NCBI RefSeq assembly: GCF_964355755.1 | Contig: NC_092670.1 | Coordinates: 19,157,201-19,221,200 of the forward strand | Source: Antedon mediterranea | Taxonomy: Eukaryota > Echinodermata > Crinoidea > Comatulida > Antedonidae | Direction of reading: 5' to 3' | Length of the DNA stretch: 64,000 bases | In this document: positions 15,001 through 30,000 of the stretch, piece by piece | Layout: the number at the start of each line of letters is the position of its first letter | How positions within the stretch are numbered: the first letter of the stretch is position 1 | The notes under the pieces: generated by a model | Told to the model about the DNA's origin: nothing | What the model saw: the letters and a program-made list of their open reading frames with translations, nothing else | The model's database searches: none | Translations under genes and position numbers: made by a program

Positions 15001-18000
15001 ACAAAGGTTAGTGTTTTTCAAATTGTCCTCGCCTTTTGTTCACCCTGTCTCACTGAAAACATATTTGTGTCTGTATCTGTGTATGTAGTATCATAGTTGT
15101 ATGATCTCAAACAATACAACTGGTTCAGCAGACCATGTTGTAGATTTTCTAACAGTGAATTTGTTTTTTAAAGGTGTTCTTCCGTGCTGGATGCCTTGGT
15201 GAACTTGAAGATATGCGTGACGAACGTCTTTCTAAGATTGTGTCCATGTTGCAATCTCAGTGCCGTGGATTCATCATGCGCAAAGAGTACAAAAAGATGC
15301 TGGATCAGAGGTATGAATGAAAATAGTTATTATGAACATCATTATTAGAACCATATCTCTATGTTCCTTATGCAATATCAAAATTGTCACTACTTACTCT
15401 TCTCATTCACATAATTATCTTTGCTGCTGTTATCATTCTTATCAGTTAGTATAAATGCCATCATCTATGTTATATTAGTGTTATTAACATCAATCAAACA
15501 ATCACATGTTAACAATCTATTTTCAATTATTGACAGAATTGGCCTTAGCACACTTCAGCGTAACATCCGTAAATACTTGATCCTGAGAAACTGGCACTGG
15601 TGGAGATTGTACACAAAGGTAAGGAACGATGCCATTGAAGGAACCATTGTCATGTTGAAGAGCACGTAATAAATAACTAGGATATCTTGTGAAAGCTTAT
15701 TACACTTTCTGTACAACTTTATACATCTCCACTGTATTGCAATTATGAGATATACAATACAACAATTTGTTAATTTTAGGTCAAGCCTCTGCTCAACGTT
15801 GCCCGTGCTGAGGATGAAATGAAGGCCAAAGAGGAAGAGTTACAGAAGTTTAAAGAAAAAGCAGAGAAAGAGGAGAAAGAAAGAATCGTTCTTGAAGAAA
15901 AGAACTCGCAACTGTTGAAAGAGAAGAACGAAATGATGCTCCGACTCCAAAATGTAAGATGCACTCATCAATTTTCTCTCTTTTAAAAAAAAAGATACTG
16001 ACACTCAAACTGCAAGCATGGGCTTTCCTCAGGATATTTCCATTTTATGTTGGTTCGTACTGACTTAAGTGTTTTGGTTTTATGTTGGGATAGGAACAAG
16101 AACAAGGAGGTGATTATGAAGAAACTATCAACAAGTTGAATGCTGTCAAGACTGCTCTAGAAACCAGAATGCAGGTAATTTTTATGGTCATTTTTAAATT
16201 GCAACATTGGTTGCAATCATGCTCATATTTATAATTTATAGGTTAGATTTTTAGTTTGTACGCTGACCATTCATATAGACACTCACACTTATGTTTTGTC
16301 TGTCAATTTACAAGAATTCTTAAGCAAGTTGAAACTAGTTATTGATAATCAATATTCAGATATTCAATTAAAACCATGTTTTTTTAGTTTGTGGCTGATG
16401 CTGAGCTGGTACTTCAAATCTTTTGCATTGTTGTAACACTCCATACTATTTCCATCAATGAGAGTTAGCGTTAAATTGTTTTTACCATGAATAATACAAC
16501 TCGTATTTCTCATTATTTCTTTTTAGGAAATGCAAGAGCGCATTGAAGAAGAAGAGGACAACAACGCAGACATCAGCGCCACCAAGCACAAGCTAGAGAA
16601 GGAATGCTCTGAGCTCAAGAAAGACATTGATGATCTTGAGATCACTTTGGCTAAGGTACTAATGAACTAATCCGCACTTGGTTCCTACCAACATGGGTAG
16701 CTCAGATGTAAAGCTCTGTCTACACTATCAAACTTTGTGACAAACAAATGTGCTCATTTATGGACATGATGATGTCATATCACTACCATATTTGGGCACA
16801 TAACACTTTTTTTGTCAAATTAGTTTGATAGTGTAGACAGAGCATAAGACGTTGAACATGTCACCAGTGAGCTGTCAGAGCTGTTTGTGTTAATTATCAA
16901 ACAGCTCTGAACTTCTCACTGATGTTTGTTCAGAGCTATTTGATTTGCTATCAAACGTTTGTGGTAGTTACAATACAATGATATAAACATAGTCAATTAC
17001 TAAATGTTTAAAACCATTGTATTGCAATCTACGTCAGAGTTTGTTGTTAGGAAACTTGGTGCTGCATGATTGTTTTGAGGTGCTTGGCAACTGCTTTTAA
17101 TAATGTCTACACAAAAAATATAAGTATTTGATTAATTTGGTTTTCAACAAGAAGAAATACTAAACTTCAAAGCATATACACAACTTAATGCTTTGTTTTA
17201 ACCAATGGCATTCAACCAATTAATATCATTACACATTTTGATGGAAATTTAATCACAATTTTTTCAAAGCTACAAGTATTTGAACGTTTTGTTTTACTAA
17301 GTGTGTAGTGTTTTTCTGCTTCTAACTATCTATCTGTCACTTGTTTCATCCTATTCTTTTATTTATTTATCTATCACTTTTTCTCTTGTATTCTAGTCTG
17401 TTATCTCCTCTAATTTCTGCTGCACTTACTCATTACCTCTTGCCTCAATTCTATCTGTGATTTTGTTATACTCTGCATAACAATATAAAACATTTTTTTA
17501 AATGTAAAAAAAAAATACACATTCAATCGAATTAGGACAGTACCTGGTTCTTCAAAATTTACAATTCTACAGAAAAAATTAAATCAAATAAAACTTCAAA
17601 GACATTTATAATTACAGTAAGCTTCAACAAAATTAGTTTTCATAAAATGAAGCTTGGAAGGGAACAGGTGTGTTATAAAGTATTTTGTAAAGCATCTTAT
17701 TTCAATTGGATTAGATTATTAGTATCACAGCAGAGTTTTCGCAGGACATTTGATTGATATGATTGCAGGGTATATAATTAAACACAACAGCAAATTAATA
17801 ACACTACTAAAGGACCTCCAATAAAATATAGAATTCTATATTTTGTTGATACCTTTTGTAATCAGCTTTTATTAATTTACACTTTTGTTGTTGTTGTTTT
17901 AGTAAAATGTATGATATCAATTTAATATAGATGACTACCACTTAATATTAAGAAAGTGGTCTATGTTATTATGTGTTATCTGTAAATCATTTACCTTAAA

Positions 18001-21000
18001 TTTTATATATTGTGATATAATACAGTAATAATGTTATCATGTCATTATACTCTATGTGGCACATTAAATGCATGTTTGTGATTGGTTGCTAATAAGGGTC
18101 AGTGAGCATGCTCGCTGAGGTTTTGAGACTTTGGTTTTAAGGTCGAGGATGAGAAGAAGGCCAGAGAGGCTCAAATCAAGACTTTGAATGAAGACTTAGC
18201 CGCTCAGGATGAGAGCATTGCTAAGCTGACCAAGGAGAAGCAAGGTCTCGATGAAAAGAACAAGGTAGGTTTGATTCATGAAATTTAAGATTTTTCCGGT
18301 AAAGAACAAGTTATAAGCATTATATTAGGACTTATGGTAAAATCTCATTGTCTGAACATTTTCTTTATTTTAATATCTTATTTATAAACCTATCTTTCCT
18401 TATGTAGAGAACCGAAGAAGCTCTCCAGGCTGAAGAAGACAAATGCAACCATCTTAACCACCTCAAAGCCAAATTGGAATCAAGCATTGATGAGGTACCT
18501 ACATATAATTTGTTGAAACTGTAACTACTGTAGGTAGTAAATCTTTGGCCTATATCCTATATGTTTATATTTTTATTCTAACCACACCAGGAAATACTGA
18601 ACATGTTATTGGTAACATGGAGGTTGACTGTCCTGAATAAGTTCTGCAAATACTAAGTTACATGCACAGTCGATCATGCTCATAGAAACCTTTGAATTAC
18701 TAGCTCAGTTACTTGGCCAATAGCCTTTTCCATTCTGTAGTGGATGAAGTATAAATTGAACATTTTGGGTAAAATAGAAAAATGAGTATATTTATCATGC
18801 TCTTCCTTTCTGATCACATGTCATCAATCCATTAAGCTCTGTCTACACTGTCAAACTAGTTTGACAAAAAAAAATGTGATGTGCCGTAATATATGGTAGT
18901 AAAATTCTTAAATAAAGAAGTGATATGGCCACATCACATTTTTTCACATAAAATTGGTTAGTGTAGACAGAGCTTTAGATAATATTTGTTGTACTGCTAC
19001 TAATACAAACTTTAATAACAACATTTTAAAATTTCTCTTTTTTTCAAATAGCTTGAGGATAATCTTGAGCATGAGAAGAAGGCCCGCGGTGATGTAGAGA
19101 AGGTTAAGCGTAAGCTTGAAGGAGACCTCAAGATGACTCAGGAAACAGTTGAAGAGCTTGAACGTGCAAAGTCTGGTCTTCAAGAAAACCTCAAAAAGTA
19201 AGTATTGCAGAAAATTTGAATTTTGTACAAAGAAAATAAAGTATACTTTTTAGTCTATGCGTATATTTAATTTTCTACATTTGGTGATGTATCTTCCTGC
19301 TCCTTTTAAGAGCCAGTTTACGACTTTATTTGTTGCACTTTGTGCATGTGCTTTCAATTAGTATGTATCATGTTATAGGTATTTATGTGTTACTAAGCAA
19401 TTGTACTATTTTTTATAAATAGGAGAGAATATGAGATCACACAATTGAACAGCCGACTTGAAGATGAGCAAGGTCTAGTTGCCCAACTCCAAAAGAAGAT
19501 CAAAGAGCTTCAGGTAGGATCATATTTACTGTTTTTGTTTTTGAAGATGTCAGTCAGAGCTACTCCATTCCTTTTTTGTATGTCTTTAGTCATCTGGTTT
19601 GGCTCTTGTTGCCTCAATATGCTGGTTATACTTTTAACACTTATAGGAGCTTTTTGCAGTGTCAATGAAAACTTGTTGTTGCTTGGATAAATTTATATGT
19701 CCATATATGGTCATAATTTGACATATATAGTATTAAAGATTCCATAATTGGTCGTTAATAGCTGTAAATCAAGAGTGTTTTCAGTTTATTGTATGGTAAT
19801 TTATGATACGTATGATTCCATTAGTGCTGTACTTCAAAAACATGTTCGTTATTGTACATATAACAAGGAATATAAAATACTTTAGAATAATTTATACTAC
19901 TTTATAGTTTAAGTGTAATTGTTGTATAGGTGTGTCAAGGTTGTTGAATATTTTCTCAATTTTTGAAATCAATGGTAGGAAAGGCCATGATATTTTGTAG
20001 ACATATGATTTATACTTTAACCATCTGCTGTAAAATGTGTAGACAAATACTTACATGTACAACCTGACAGTTGATTAGTTTAGTTATAAATAAATTAATT
20101 AAAAACTCAAATATGGAAAAATATTGCTTAACCTAATTTATCCATTATATATTATCAACATAATTATTATAATGTTGAACAATTTACCCCATGGCTGTTT
20201 TAATTCCTCCATACTTGCAATATGTCAATGAGATTGCCAGTTGCTAGCAAGCCTATATAAGGAAAACCAACACAGACCTTAGAGAGGTCTCACATCCCTA
20301 TGTCATCCAAGGAATTCCACTGACAAACAGTCAGTCCATCCCAGGGCATTCAGCAGAATTTTGTTTAATCATTAATTATTTTTAGATTATTAGGTAAACA
20401 GTTTGATTTATATCTGACATTGAAACTAAAATTATTTTTCAAGTATGAAACTTTAAATGTCAGTTGATTAACGCTGTAATGAATTATCCTGAACTGATTA
20501 AAATATAGCATATTAATTATTGAAAGCAATTTTTTATTTCAAAATTTGCTTGACTTTGTTTACTTATAATTATAAATATTAGGCATATTTTTAATTATTG
20601 ACATTTCTAAAATTAACTATAACTTAGAAACAAACTGGAAAAATCTTAAATCCGTCAGCACATTCTATTATATCTGTAATTAATTATTAATGTTATAAAT
20701 AATACATATTATTTTATTTTACAATTTTATTTTAATTTCAAAATTTGCTTGACTTTATTTACTTATAATAATAAATATTGGGCATATTTTTAAATATTGA
20801 AATTTCTAAAATTAAGAAAAACTTTAGAAACAAACTTGAAAAATTTAAATCTGTCAGCACATGCCTTTATATCTGTAATTAAAGAAAATTATCTAATTTG
20901 GGACCGACCACAAATATTCCCACTAACCACATTCCTTATCAATATCACCATACACTTGTCCATAGCAATTATCAATAGGTACCGTAAGTTATGCTTGTAT

Positions 21001-24000
21001 AAACCAATTAGTGGAATTGAATAACAGCATAACGGTATCACAGAAGTTATGACATCACAACTTCAGACTTCTCAAGTTACTCAATAACATAGTATTTCTA
21101 AATTTATCGTGCTAAGCATTGAAACGATAAGACCATTTTTGGATAGCTATTATGCCAGAATGGTTTACTTTGAGGCTCTATATTTACAAAAAGACATGTG
21201 TTGACGTGTAACTTAACGCTTGTGATTTGGGCGGACTATTAAAAATCTGGCATAAAATATTTGACAGTCTTGATTTGGTTTGTGGTGCTGATAGCGTCGA
21301 CATCGGTAGTGGTTAACTCACTGCTTGCATTTTTACAAACTCTTGCAACTATTTTATTTACTTTGGATTTCCTATTTGAAATTACTAATTGATTCAATTG
21401 AGGAATTACATTTTTAAAACTGGCTCACTCACGGATTAAAATGTATAGCGGTGGGGATGACTACTTTCTTAGGAGGCGACTGGTATAAGTAATATTTTTA
21501 TCTAACTTTCTTTTTATATAGTACTACTGTACTTAGATTTTGTATTACTAAAATTATTTTTGCATGAATTATGAAAATTTTACAAATTCGTCATCTCTTT
21601 CTGCTTTTGTTTACAAAATTAAATTTTGTAGATAATTGGTAATTAATTAGTGACTTATTAGTCTAATAATTAGTTATTCATTTATTTGTTATTCATCTAT
21701 TTACTCAATCATCACGTTAATATAATCAAACAGCTTTAAATTTAAGACACAATCTTAAAAACAAATTGAAACTGTTATTCCAATGAATTATTGTATTTAA
21801 TGCTAGGTTCTGTGTCATCAATGTGTTTAATTAAGAGAATCAAGCATAATATATTTAATCTATGACTACTTATTATCTTATGACATAATTTTATCACCGA
21901 CATTCTTGTCATGTTTGTGACTGCATTTCCTCAATTTAGGATGTTTTTAAAGGCGACAGTTATGTTTATTTCTCAATGTCTTGTCTCATACAGACATTCC
22001 TTTCTCAGCTGTCTAACAGTACTGAAATATTTTTAGGTGTTTTTTCTTAACCATCTCCCATCCAACAAATTAGGTTTGTCATTAGAGTTTATTAGCTAAA
22101 AATAAATATGGTACTATACTATTCTATTTAGTTTGTGATTGATAAACAATAATTTTTTATTTACTAGCTAAACTACCCTATTTACCATACTGTACACAGT
22201 ACAATACCTTTATTTCCATCAGTTCACTCAAGCATGATAAACTAGCCAATCAGATTAGTGATTACTTAATATTGCCAAATAACCAATCAGAGAACAGGGA
22301 AGTTACAAACTTTCTGACCAATCAAAGATTGATATACTATATAGATATTTTGTATAGGTTGTTACATTTTTTAATCAGCTGATCATGAAAAGGTTAATGG
22401 CCCAATTGATATAGATGCCAACTTAATTTATGAATGGGTTATAGAATGGAATGGTTGACACACATTTTACTACTATTTGGAAATCAGTTGTGTGGTTGTC
22501 AAAGTCTGTTCTTTGGCATACAACCAGAATGTAGGCTTACTAGCTCTAAATGTATTCTTTGGCAAAACATCAATTGTCTGCCTTAGTAGTCCTAATTGTA
22601 TTCATTAAAAAACTTTAAAAGCATGAGATAACTAGATTTAAAAATTGGAAAATTATATAGCAAAGTTGAGCAGAGAAAAGTTTATGAACAAATTTTATTT
22701 ACTTTAGCCATTTACTGTAGAAAGGTAAATTAATAGAATCATCCCCTACATTAATACCATAAGTAAAATGAAAATAGTTACTTAAATTACATGTCAGATA
22801 TCAGCACCATGTCTATTAAGTGTTTATGTTATTTGAAGAATGTTGAAATATATTTTTGTTTAATAAGCAAATATGAGCCCAATATTTCTGACTCATCTGG
22901 AAGATGCTAGATTAACTCAAACCAACTCCATTTATGAACCCTACAACGCATACTGACCACATTGGGCAATCCTTGAGATATGCATACAGCCATTATTTTT
23001 ACCTGCATGAGATATGCAACAAATCTTTAAACTATTTGTGACCGGTTTTTTTTTCTTACTGTAGACACCAGTTATAGAAATAAGTACATTTTCTATAGGC
23101 CTTTAGTTTATCTTTAAATGTGTCCAGTCAAGCATTCCAATGGTGTTTAGTAACATATTATAAATTAAATCAATTAAGTATCTTAATTAGTTGACTATTA
23201 AGTGTCAAGTGTAAATACCTGAGAATTAGTAAAGTATAACTGTTATAGTTTGAGTGTAGGCCTAAGTTATTTTTAGATATTAACGATAGTTATACATAGT
23301 TTGAATGGTAACTATAATTAAGATTTTCTATGGTAGACAGATGTATAGAAAAAAGAATGGCCTGTAATTTGTTAGGTAACATTACTGTCAAATAAAGTTC
23401 AAGTCAGGGGTAAAATTCAATTGGAATGATTAACAACATATCTGTCTGTGCTACCATCTTTAGAATAATAAGGCAGTCAGCGACGAGTTCAACCTATGCA
23501 TGCCAGGATAGGGTCAGTCCTAGCCATCTTAGGTACATGCATTCCAATACCAAATAAGCATTGCATAGATGACACCATCAGTTTCAGTCAATCAACCAAA
23601 TAGATACAGAATTAACACGATTGGCCGATTGCCTTGATGACATCATCATCACCACACTTTTAGCCTATCAATCAATTATCCAGAATTGGTGGAGTGTGTG
23701 GTAGAAGTCCATTAATACAGTTGGAGATTTACGACAGGGGGCGGGCCAGCATGTGACCAGACTTAATGAATGCTTATACAGCATAGTCTCTTCAGTCAGT
23801 TAGCTCAGTGCAATCTCCTGAAGTGGTACGTACCACTGTCTCTTCTAAGTGCAATATTATTGGATAGAGGGTGGCACCAGTCTTTTCTGATACGCTCTTC
23901 AGCTTAGACCAAATATTCTCCTGGACTATTACTCTTGGACTACAAAGCTAGGCCCTGTTCTACTTGGAATACTCACTGTGAATTTAAATACCCAAAATGG

Positions 24001-27000
24001 AAAGTAGCAGTATGATAAAATCATCTAAAACAACAAAGAAGATGGTGTCCTCAACTTCAGGGACACAATCCTTGGATTATTCTAAAAATCTGGACACGCA
24101 TGTCAACTACCAAAAACTAAGTGCCAAGTCAAGGAAGCTCATTCGTCGTAGCTATGAGATGGGCGATTGTTTTGTTGGAGCAAAGGAACTATACCAAGTA
24201 GGCAACTATATTGATTCCGCATGCATTTACTACTGATGTTGTAAGTAGAAGTAAGAAAGACTAGGCTAGGCCCAAGCTTGTTCTGATAGATCTGAGTGCA
24301 CTAGGGTAAAAATCAAGTTGTGGGTCTACAAAATAGAACCAGGTATAGATCGTAATGAATATATTTCATAACGACTAAAATGCAGGTTATCCAGAATAGG
24401 ACAGGTTTATCTAAAATGCTAGTTTGAAAATCCAGATAGAAAAGAAATTTTTTTTTTTTTGATCCAATAGATCTAAAGTACTAAAAATGGTACAACAACA
24501 TTTCGCAAACTTTCAGTCAGTTTGCTTTCTCATGTAGACTGTTTAATCCAGATAATTATCATCTAATCATCAAGAAATGTCCTGTTAAATATTCAGCAAC
24601 TGTTCAAGCTTCCATATCAAAACTATGATTTTAATTAAATAATATCTTGTACTGGTTGCATGTATATCTTTATATTGAATATTCTATACCAACAGTTATA
24701 GAAACTATTAGATACAAAGGGATGAACTTGTGTGACCTATTTCATTACCCCCCTTTCTGTTGACCTTCTTGTCTCCCTGCCACTGTCTCAACCAGTAGTT
24801 CTATTTTGATATTGACCTGAAGGTCAGAATAATTAATGTATAATTTGATTGATATGTGATACTCCCTTCAACACCTGCTCTGAGAATTTCTACTTGCCAA
24901 TGATACAAATTCTTCTCCTATTATGGATGGTTGGGAGACATCACAATGGTCACATAGCAATACATTTTCATTTAGAATGTGCTGTATCTATATCTTTGGT
25001 GTGTTAGCTGTAGGGTATATCTAATACATAGATATTGGGCTAAAGAAAGTAGCCTGAAGGTAAAAGAAGCTAGGATAAATAAAGCTGAGAACACTCATGG
25101 GAAAAAATGTTTAGATGAATATCAGATCAGTTAACCAGTCGAAAATTCAATTAATATAAATACAAACATTCTATTAGCAAACTTATTCATCCTCTACCTG
25201 GAAATCTGAATAATTTCACACAGTGTTAGGATAATTAAGCTTAAGTGAACTAATTGTCACAAAATGTCATTATTATGAATGACTTACTTACACATTTGTT
25301 TTTGTAAATAAATATTGTTATTATTTTTTTGTTTTTTTTTGCTTGGGTTTTTAATCAATTAAATACCACATTTAATGTTACTATTAAATTTGTCAGAATT
25401 GCAAATAATTCTTTTACATCCTATTTTTATTTATTTTTTTTTGGTATTAAATGTACTGTAAGTTTAATTGTTGAGATTCTTTAAATTATGTATTGTTTTA
25501 TTTATGTAGTGTTTTATTATTATTTAGATTAAATTTAGAAGTAAAAAATTATCAATTTAAACTTAGTTTTGAAGTAAGTTTCATGTACGATTAATATTTC
25601 AAATGAAAGTTTATTGTACTAATGTAATCTAATCATTTTACTTTAGTAACTAATTACTCTGTGTCTAGAAAAAAAATTAAGGATTTTATCAATCAATTAC
25701 AATAATAGTTGCTGCAGCAAATTGTAAATACATACACACAAACCGGGACACAAACTGTATATTCAAGTATTTAATCATTGTAATTATTATATATAATTAA
25801 TCACATTAGTTGATTATTACATTGTAACTAAAGTTTTGTTTATTTTTTAGGCTCGCATTGAAGAATTAGAAGAAGAGTTGGATGCAGAAAGACAAGCTCG
25901 TACCAAGGTATGTTATCAAAAATCTTTTTAGAAAAAGTTGTATTAAAATACATTATGTCAAAGTGGAAAAAAGGTATATTCCTTCAAAGTCAAATAATAA
26001 CTAATTGGTAATAAAGAATGTTATGTTCTAATTACATCTGACTCTTCTGTCAATTGGACTTTCTGGAACTGCTATTAGACTGTCAAATCAATTTATTTTC
26101 ATTACTAATAAATCCTATCCAGGAATGCCTGCCCTCTCCAGGGATCTATTTACTTATTGGACTCTACTCTGGTATACTATAAAGAATGTTCGCATTCCAA
26201 CCATACTATTCATTTTTCTATTACACTGTAGTATGCAGTGTATTGTAGTTTGTATTGAATATTATATACTAGGTAATTACTTCATTATATTACAGAGCAA
26301 TAGTACAATTTATTTGTAATATACTTATATATAATAAAATGAAAATAATATACTGTAATATATTTATACACTGTTATATTATAAATAGGTCGAGAAACAG
26401 CGAACAGAGCTGAGCCATGAATTGGAAGACCTCAGTGAGCGTCTTGAAGAGCAGGGAGGTGCCACCGCTGTCCAAATTGACTTGAACAAGAAGCGTGAGT
26501 CCGAGATCTCCAAGATGAAGCGTGAACTTGAGGATGCACACATGCAAAGTGAAGCCACATCCCAGGCTCTGCGCAAGAAACATCAAGATGCAGTAGCCGA
26601 GCTGAGTGAGCAGGTAGATGCCCTCAACCGTACTAAATCCAAGTAAGTAACTTTGCGAAAAATATATAAATTATGGTTTATTATATGCATTGTACCCGAA
26701 AAAATAAAGATGAATAAAATGAAACTTTTAAAAAACAATTTTTTAGTTTTAATAAAGTTATTCACTTTTAGGAACAAGTTTAAAACAAAATTCTCACAAG
26801 AATCAGACAGAATAAATGGTTAAATTTAACCAAAAGCCCAGATAATGGGCTTTAAAATTCACAATTGTTCTTTAAATTACTAAATTAAATAAAGTTTAGA
26901 GTGTTGACTTATCAAGAACCGTGCACATGTTTGTTCTATACACATCATGAATGAGTTTCTTCTATTTACCATTCAGGATTGACAAAGAGCGCCAGAATCT

Positions 27001-30000
27001 TAAGATGGATATTGATGACCTCGTCACAACCGTAGAAGGCCTCCAGAAATCCAAGAACAACGCAGAGAAATTATCTCACCAACTTGAGAGCCAGTTGAAC
27101 GAGGCTAATGGCCGCGCTGATGATCTCTCCCGTTCCATTGCTGAGCTGAATAACCACAAGCAGCGAATGACAAACGAAAACGCTGATCTTCTCCGTCAAC
27201 TTGAAGAGAGCGAGAACGGCCTTAGCCACATGGGTAAACAAAAGAGCCAGTTGGGATCACAAATTGATGAGCTTAGACGACAACTTGATGAAGAGTCAAG
27301 AGTAAGTTTTCTTTTTGGAGTTGACAATTAATACCATATACAACAATTGTAATATATAAATTTAAGTATATTCAAAGCATGCTCGTTGAGCTTGTGCACT
27401 CTTTGTGTTCATAATCAGTGTACCATGTCCCGCATACCTGGCTCAGCCTATATATTGTGCCAGTTCTGCGGTACATTTCATTTCGAAACCTGAGCTGCAC
27501 TGACGAGATCTAATAAAATCGAAACAGTACTGTCTGCAGATTGGATAAATTTAAGTATATATTTTTATTAAGAATTACTTTTGTAAGGCAATAATATGAA
27601 TAATTTTTTGTTTTGCAGGCTAAGTCACAATGCATGTCCCAAATCAAGAATCTCAATGCTGAATGCGATCAGCTCCGTGACCAGGCTGAAGAGGAAGCAG
27701 AGGGCCGTGCAGAGGTTCAACGTCTTCTTGGAAAAGCCAACGCTGAGATCCAAGCCATGCGTGCTAAATATGAAGGAGATCACATTGCTCGCGCTGAGGA
27801 ACTTGAAGAAGCCAGAAGGAGATTGCAGATCAAACTGACTGAACTTGAAGACCAGCTTCAAAATGCTCTTTCCAAGAACTCCACACTTGAGAAAACTAAA
27901 CAACGTCTCTCTGCTGAGATTGAGGATCTTCTCTTGGAAGTTGAGAGAGTATGTAACTTTTTATATACTATATAAATCTTATCTTTATCACTATCTTTTT
28001 CAAAATTGAAAATTGTATTAATTAAATATATTTATTTTAGGCCAACAGCATGGTCAGTGCTCTTGAGAAGAAGCAGAAGAAATTCGACCAATTCCAGGCC
28101 GAATGGAAGGCAAAGGTAGATGAAGTAACTGTCGAGCTTGAGATTTCTCAGAAGGAGGCTCGCTCATACTCTGCAGAACTCTTTAAATTCAAAGGATTCT
28201 ATGAGGAAACACTTGAAAGCATTGAAACACTCAAGCGCGAGAACAAGAACTTGTCGGGTAAGCTTCTAGCTTTCAACTGGTTTGCATGGGCATTACTAAG
28301 GGGTTCTTTTAAAAATTTGCGTAAAACTCTTACCAATCCTTTGTATTCAAGTTAAGTTCAATACATTCGACTAATAAATGCAATGCATTTGACTTAAGTT
28401 AAAATTTATTGCACAAAATAAAAGCATAATGAAATAATTATTTATCTGCAGATGAAATCCACGACCTTACTGATCAGCTCGGAGAAGGTGGAAAGAGCAT
28501 TCATGAGCTTGACAAAATCCGCCGCCGACTTGAGATGGAAAAGGAAGAACTCCAAACCACCATCGATGAGGTTGAATCTCAACTTGAACAAGAAGAGAGC
28601 AAGGTTGTCCGCTACCAACTTGAGATCACCCAAGTCAAAGCTGACATTGAGCGCCGTTTGTCAGAAAAGGATGAAGAGTTTGAAGTTGTCAGGTTAGCAA
28701 TTCATTTTACTTGAAAACTCTTACTTTAAAATTTGTTAAATTATTTTCTTTAGTTTAAAACTATTTTATTTTATATATCTACAATTCAATACTATTATGT
28801 TGAAACAGGAAGAGCCATGCCCGTGAGATCGAATCATTGACTGCAACTCTTGAATCTGAGACTCGTCAACGCAATGAGGCCATGAAACTGAAGAAGAAAC
28901 TTGAATCAGAGGTTAATGAATTAGAGATCCAACTTGACCACACTAACAAGAACCTTGCTGAAGCACTTAAGAACAACAAGAGACTCCAAGGATCACTCAA
29001 GGTATCTATTTATGCTGATAATCTAATCTTTTCCTAAGCTATATGTACGTAGCCATGTGATTCTAACATACTATCCATAGTAAGTCAGTCATAGTCAAAG
29101 AAGATGGACAACTATGATGATGATGATGATTCATTTATACATACTTGGTTACATGATATAAGAGAGAACAGCGGGTTATCAATTATTGTTATTTCTCACT
29201 TTTATTTAATTTATGTTTTGTTTTATGTAAAAGGGTCCTGCAAAAACAGACTTGTAAACTTCTTTATGCAGGATCATTGCCATCAATTATATACTGAATA
29301 TACTGTAATTATAAACGATGACTAAATAAATCTGAATTGAATTGTTATTTTTAGGATCTCCAAGCCCAATTAGATGATGAGATTCGTGCACGCGACGAGC
29401 TCCGTGATCAATACCAACTGACTGAGCGCAGATGCAACATGCTCTCCACTGAACTGGAAGAGCTCCGCAGTCAATTGGAGCAATCTGAGAGAATGCGCCG
29501 ATCTGCAGAGGGCGAGCTATCTGATGCTAACGACCGCAACGGAGAGCTTGGAGCTCAGAACCACTCCCTCGCTGGCCAAAAGAGACGGTTGGAGCAAGAA
29601 TTGCTTAGTGCACGTGCAGAGGCTGATGAGGCTTCTGCTGAGGCTAGAGCCAATGATGATAGAGCCAAGAAAGCAGTTAGTGATGTAAGTAGTGTATCGA
29701 TTACTCTAATAATTCCATCGTTTCTTACTGCAAATTTCCCTGTACTCTCCTAATTAAAATTGTACAATAGAAATAAGGTGTTTAATCCTCATCTTTTTTT
29801 ATTGGTTACACACTGCTTACTGTCTGGTGTGGAAATCATTGTTGTTAAACAGTTACATTAGCCCTGACATAATGCTCTTTAAAAACATTATTTTAACAAT
29901 CGTTTTTATAGGCCACACGCCTTGCAGAAGAGCTCCGCCATGAACAAGATCAATATGCAGTTAGTGAGAAGAACCGCAAGGTGTTGGAGGTAACTGTTAA

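Larger units (their letters stand above)
19514..25850 (+). other. 6.3-kb rod intron with internal-promoter candidate
   Basis: By far the longest intron of the gene. It includes a promoter-like TATATAAGG (20254-20262), a ~200-bp tandem duplication (20537-20885), three CCAAT boxes (22230-22330), and the candidate headless-rod first exon at 23997-24197. The rest is AT-rich with nothing recognised. Confidence 0.6.
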
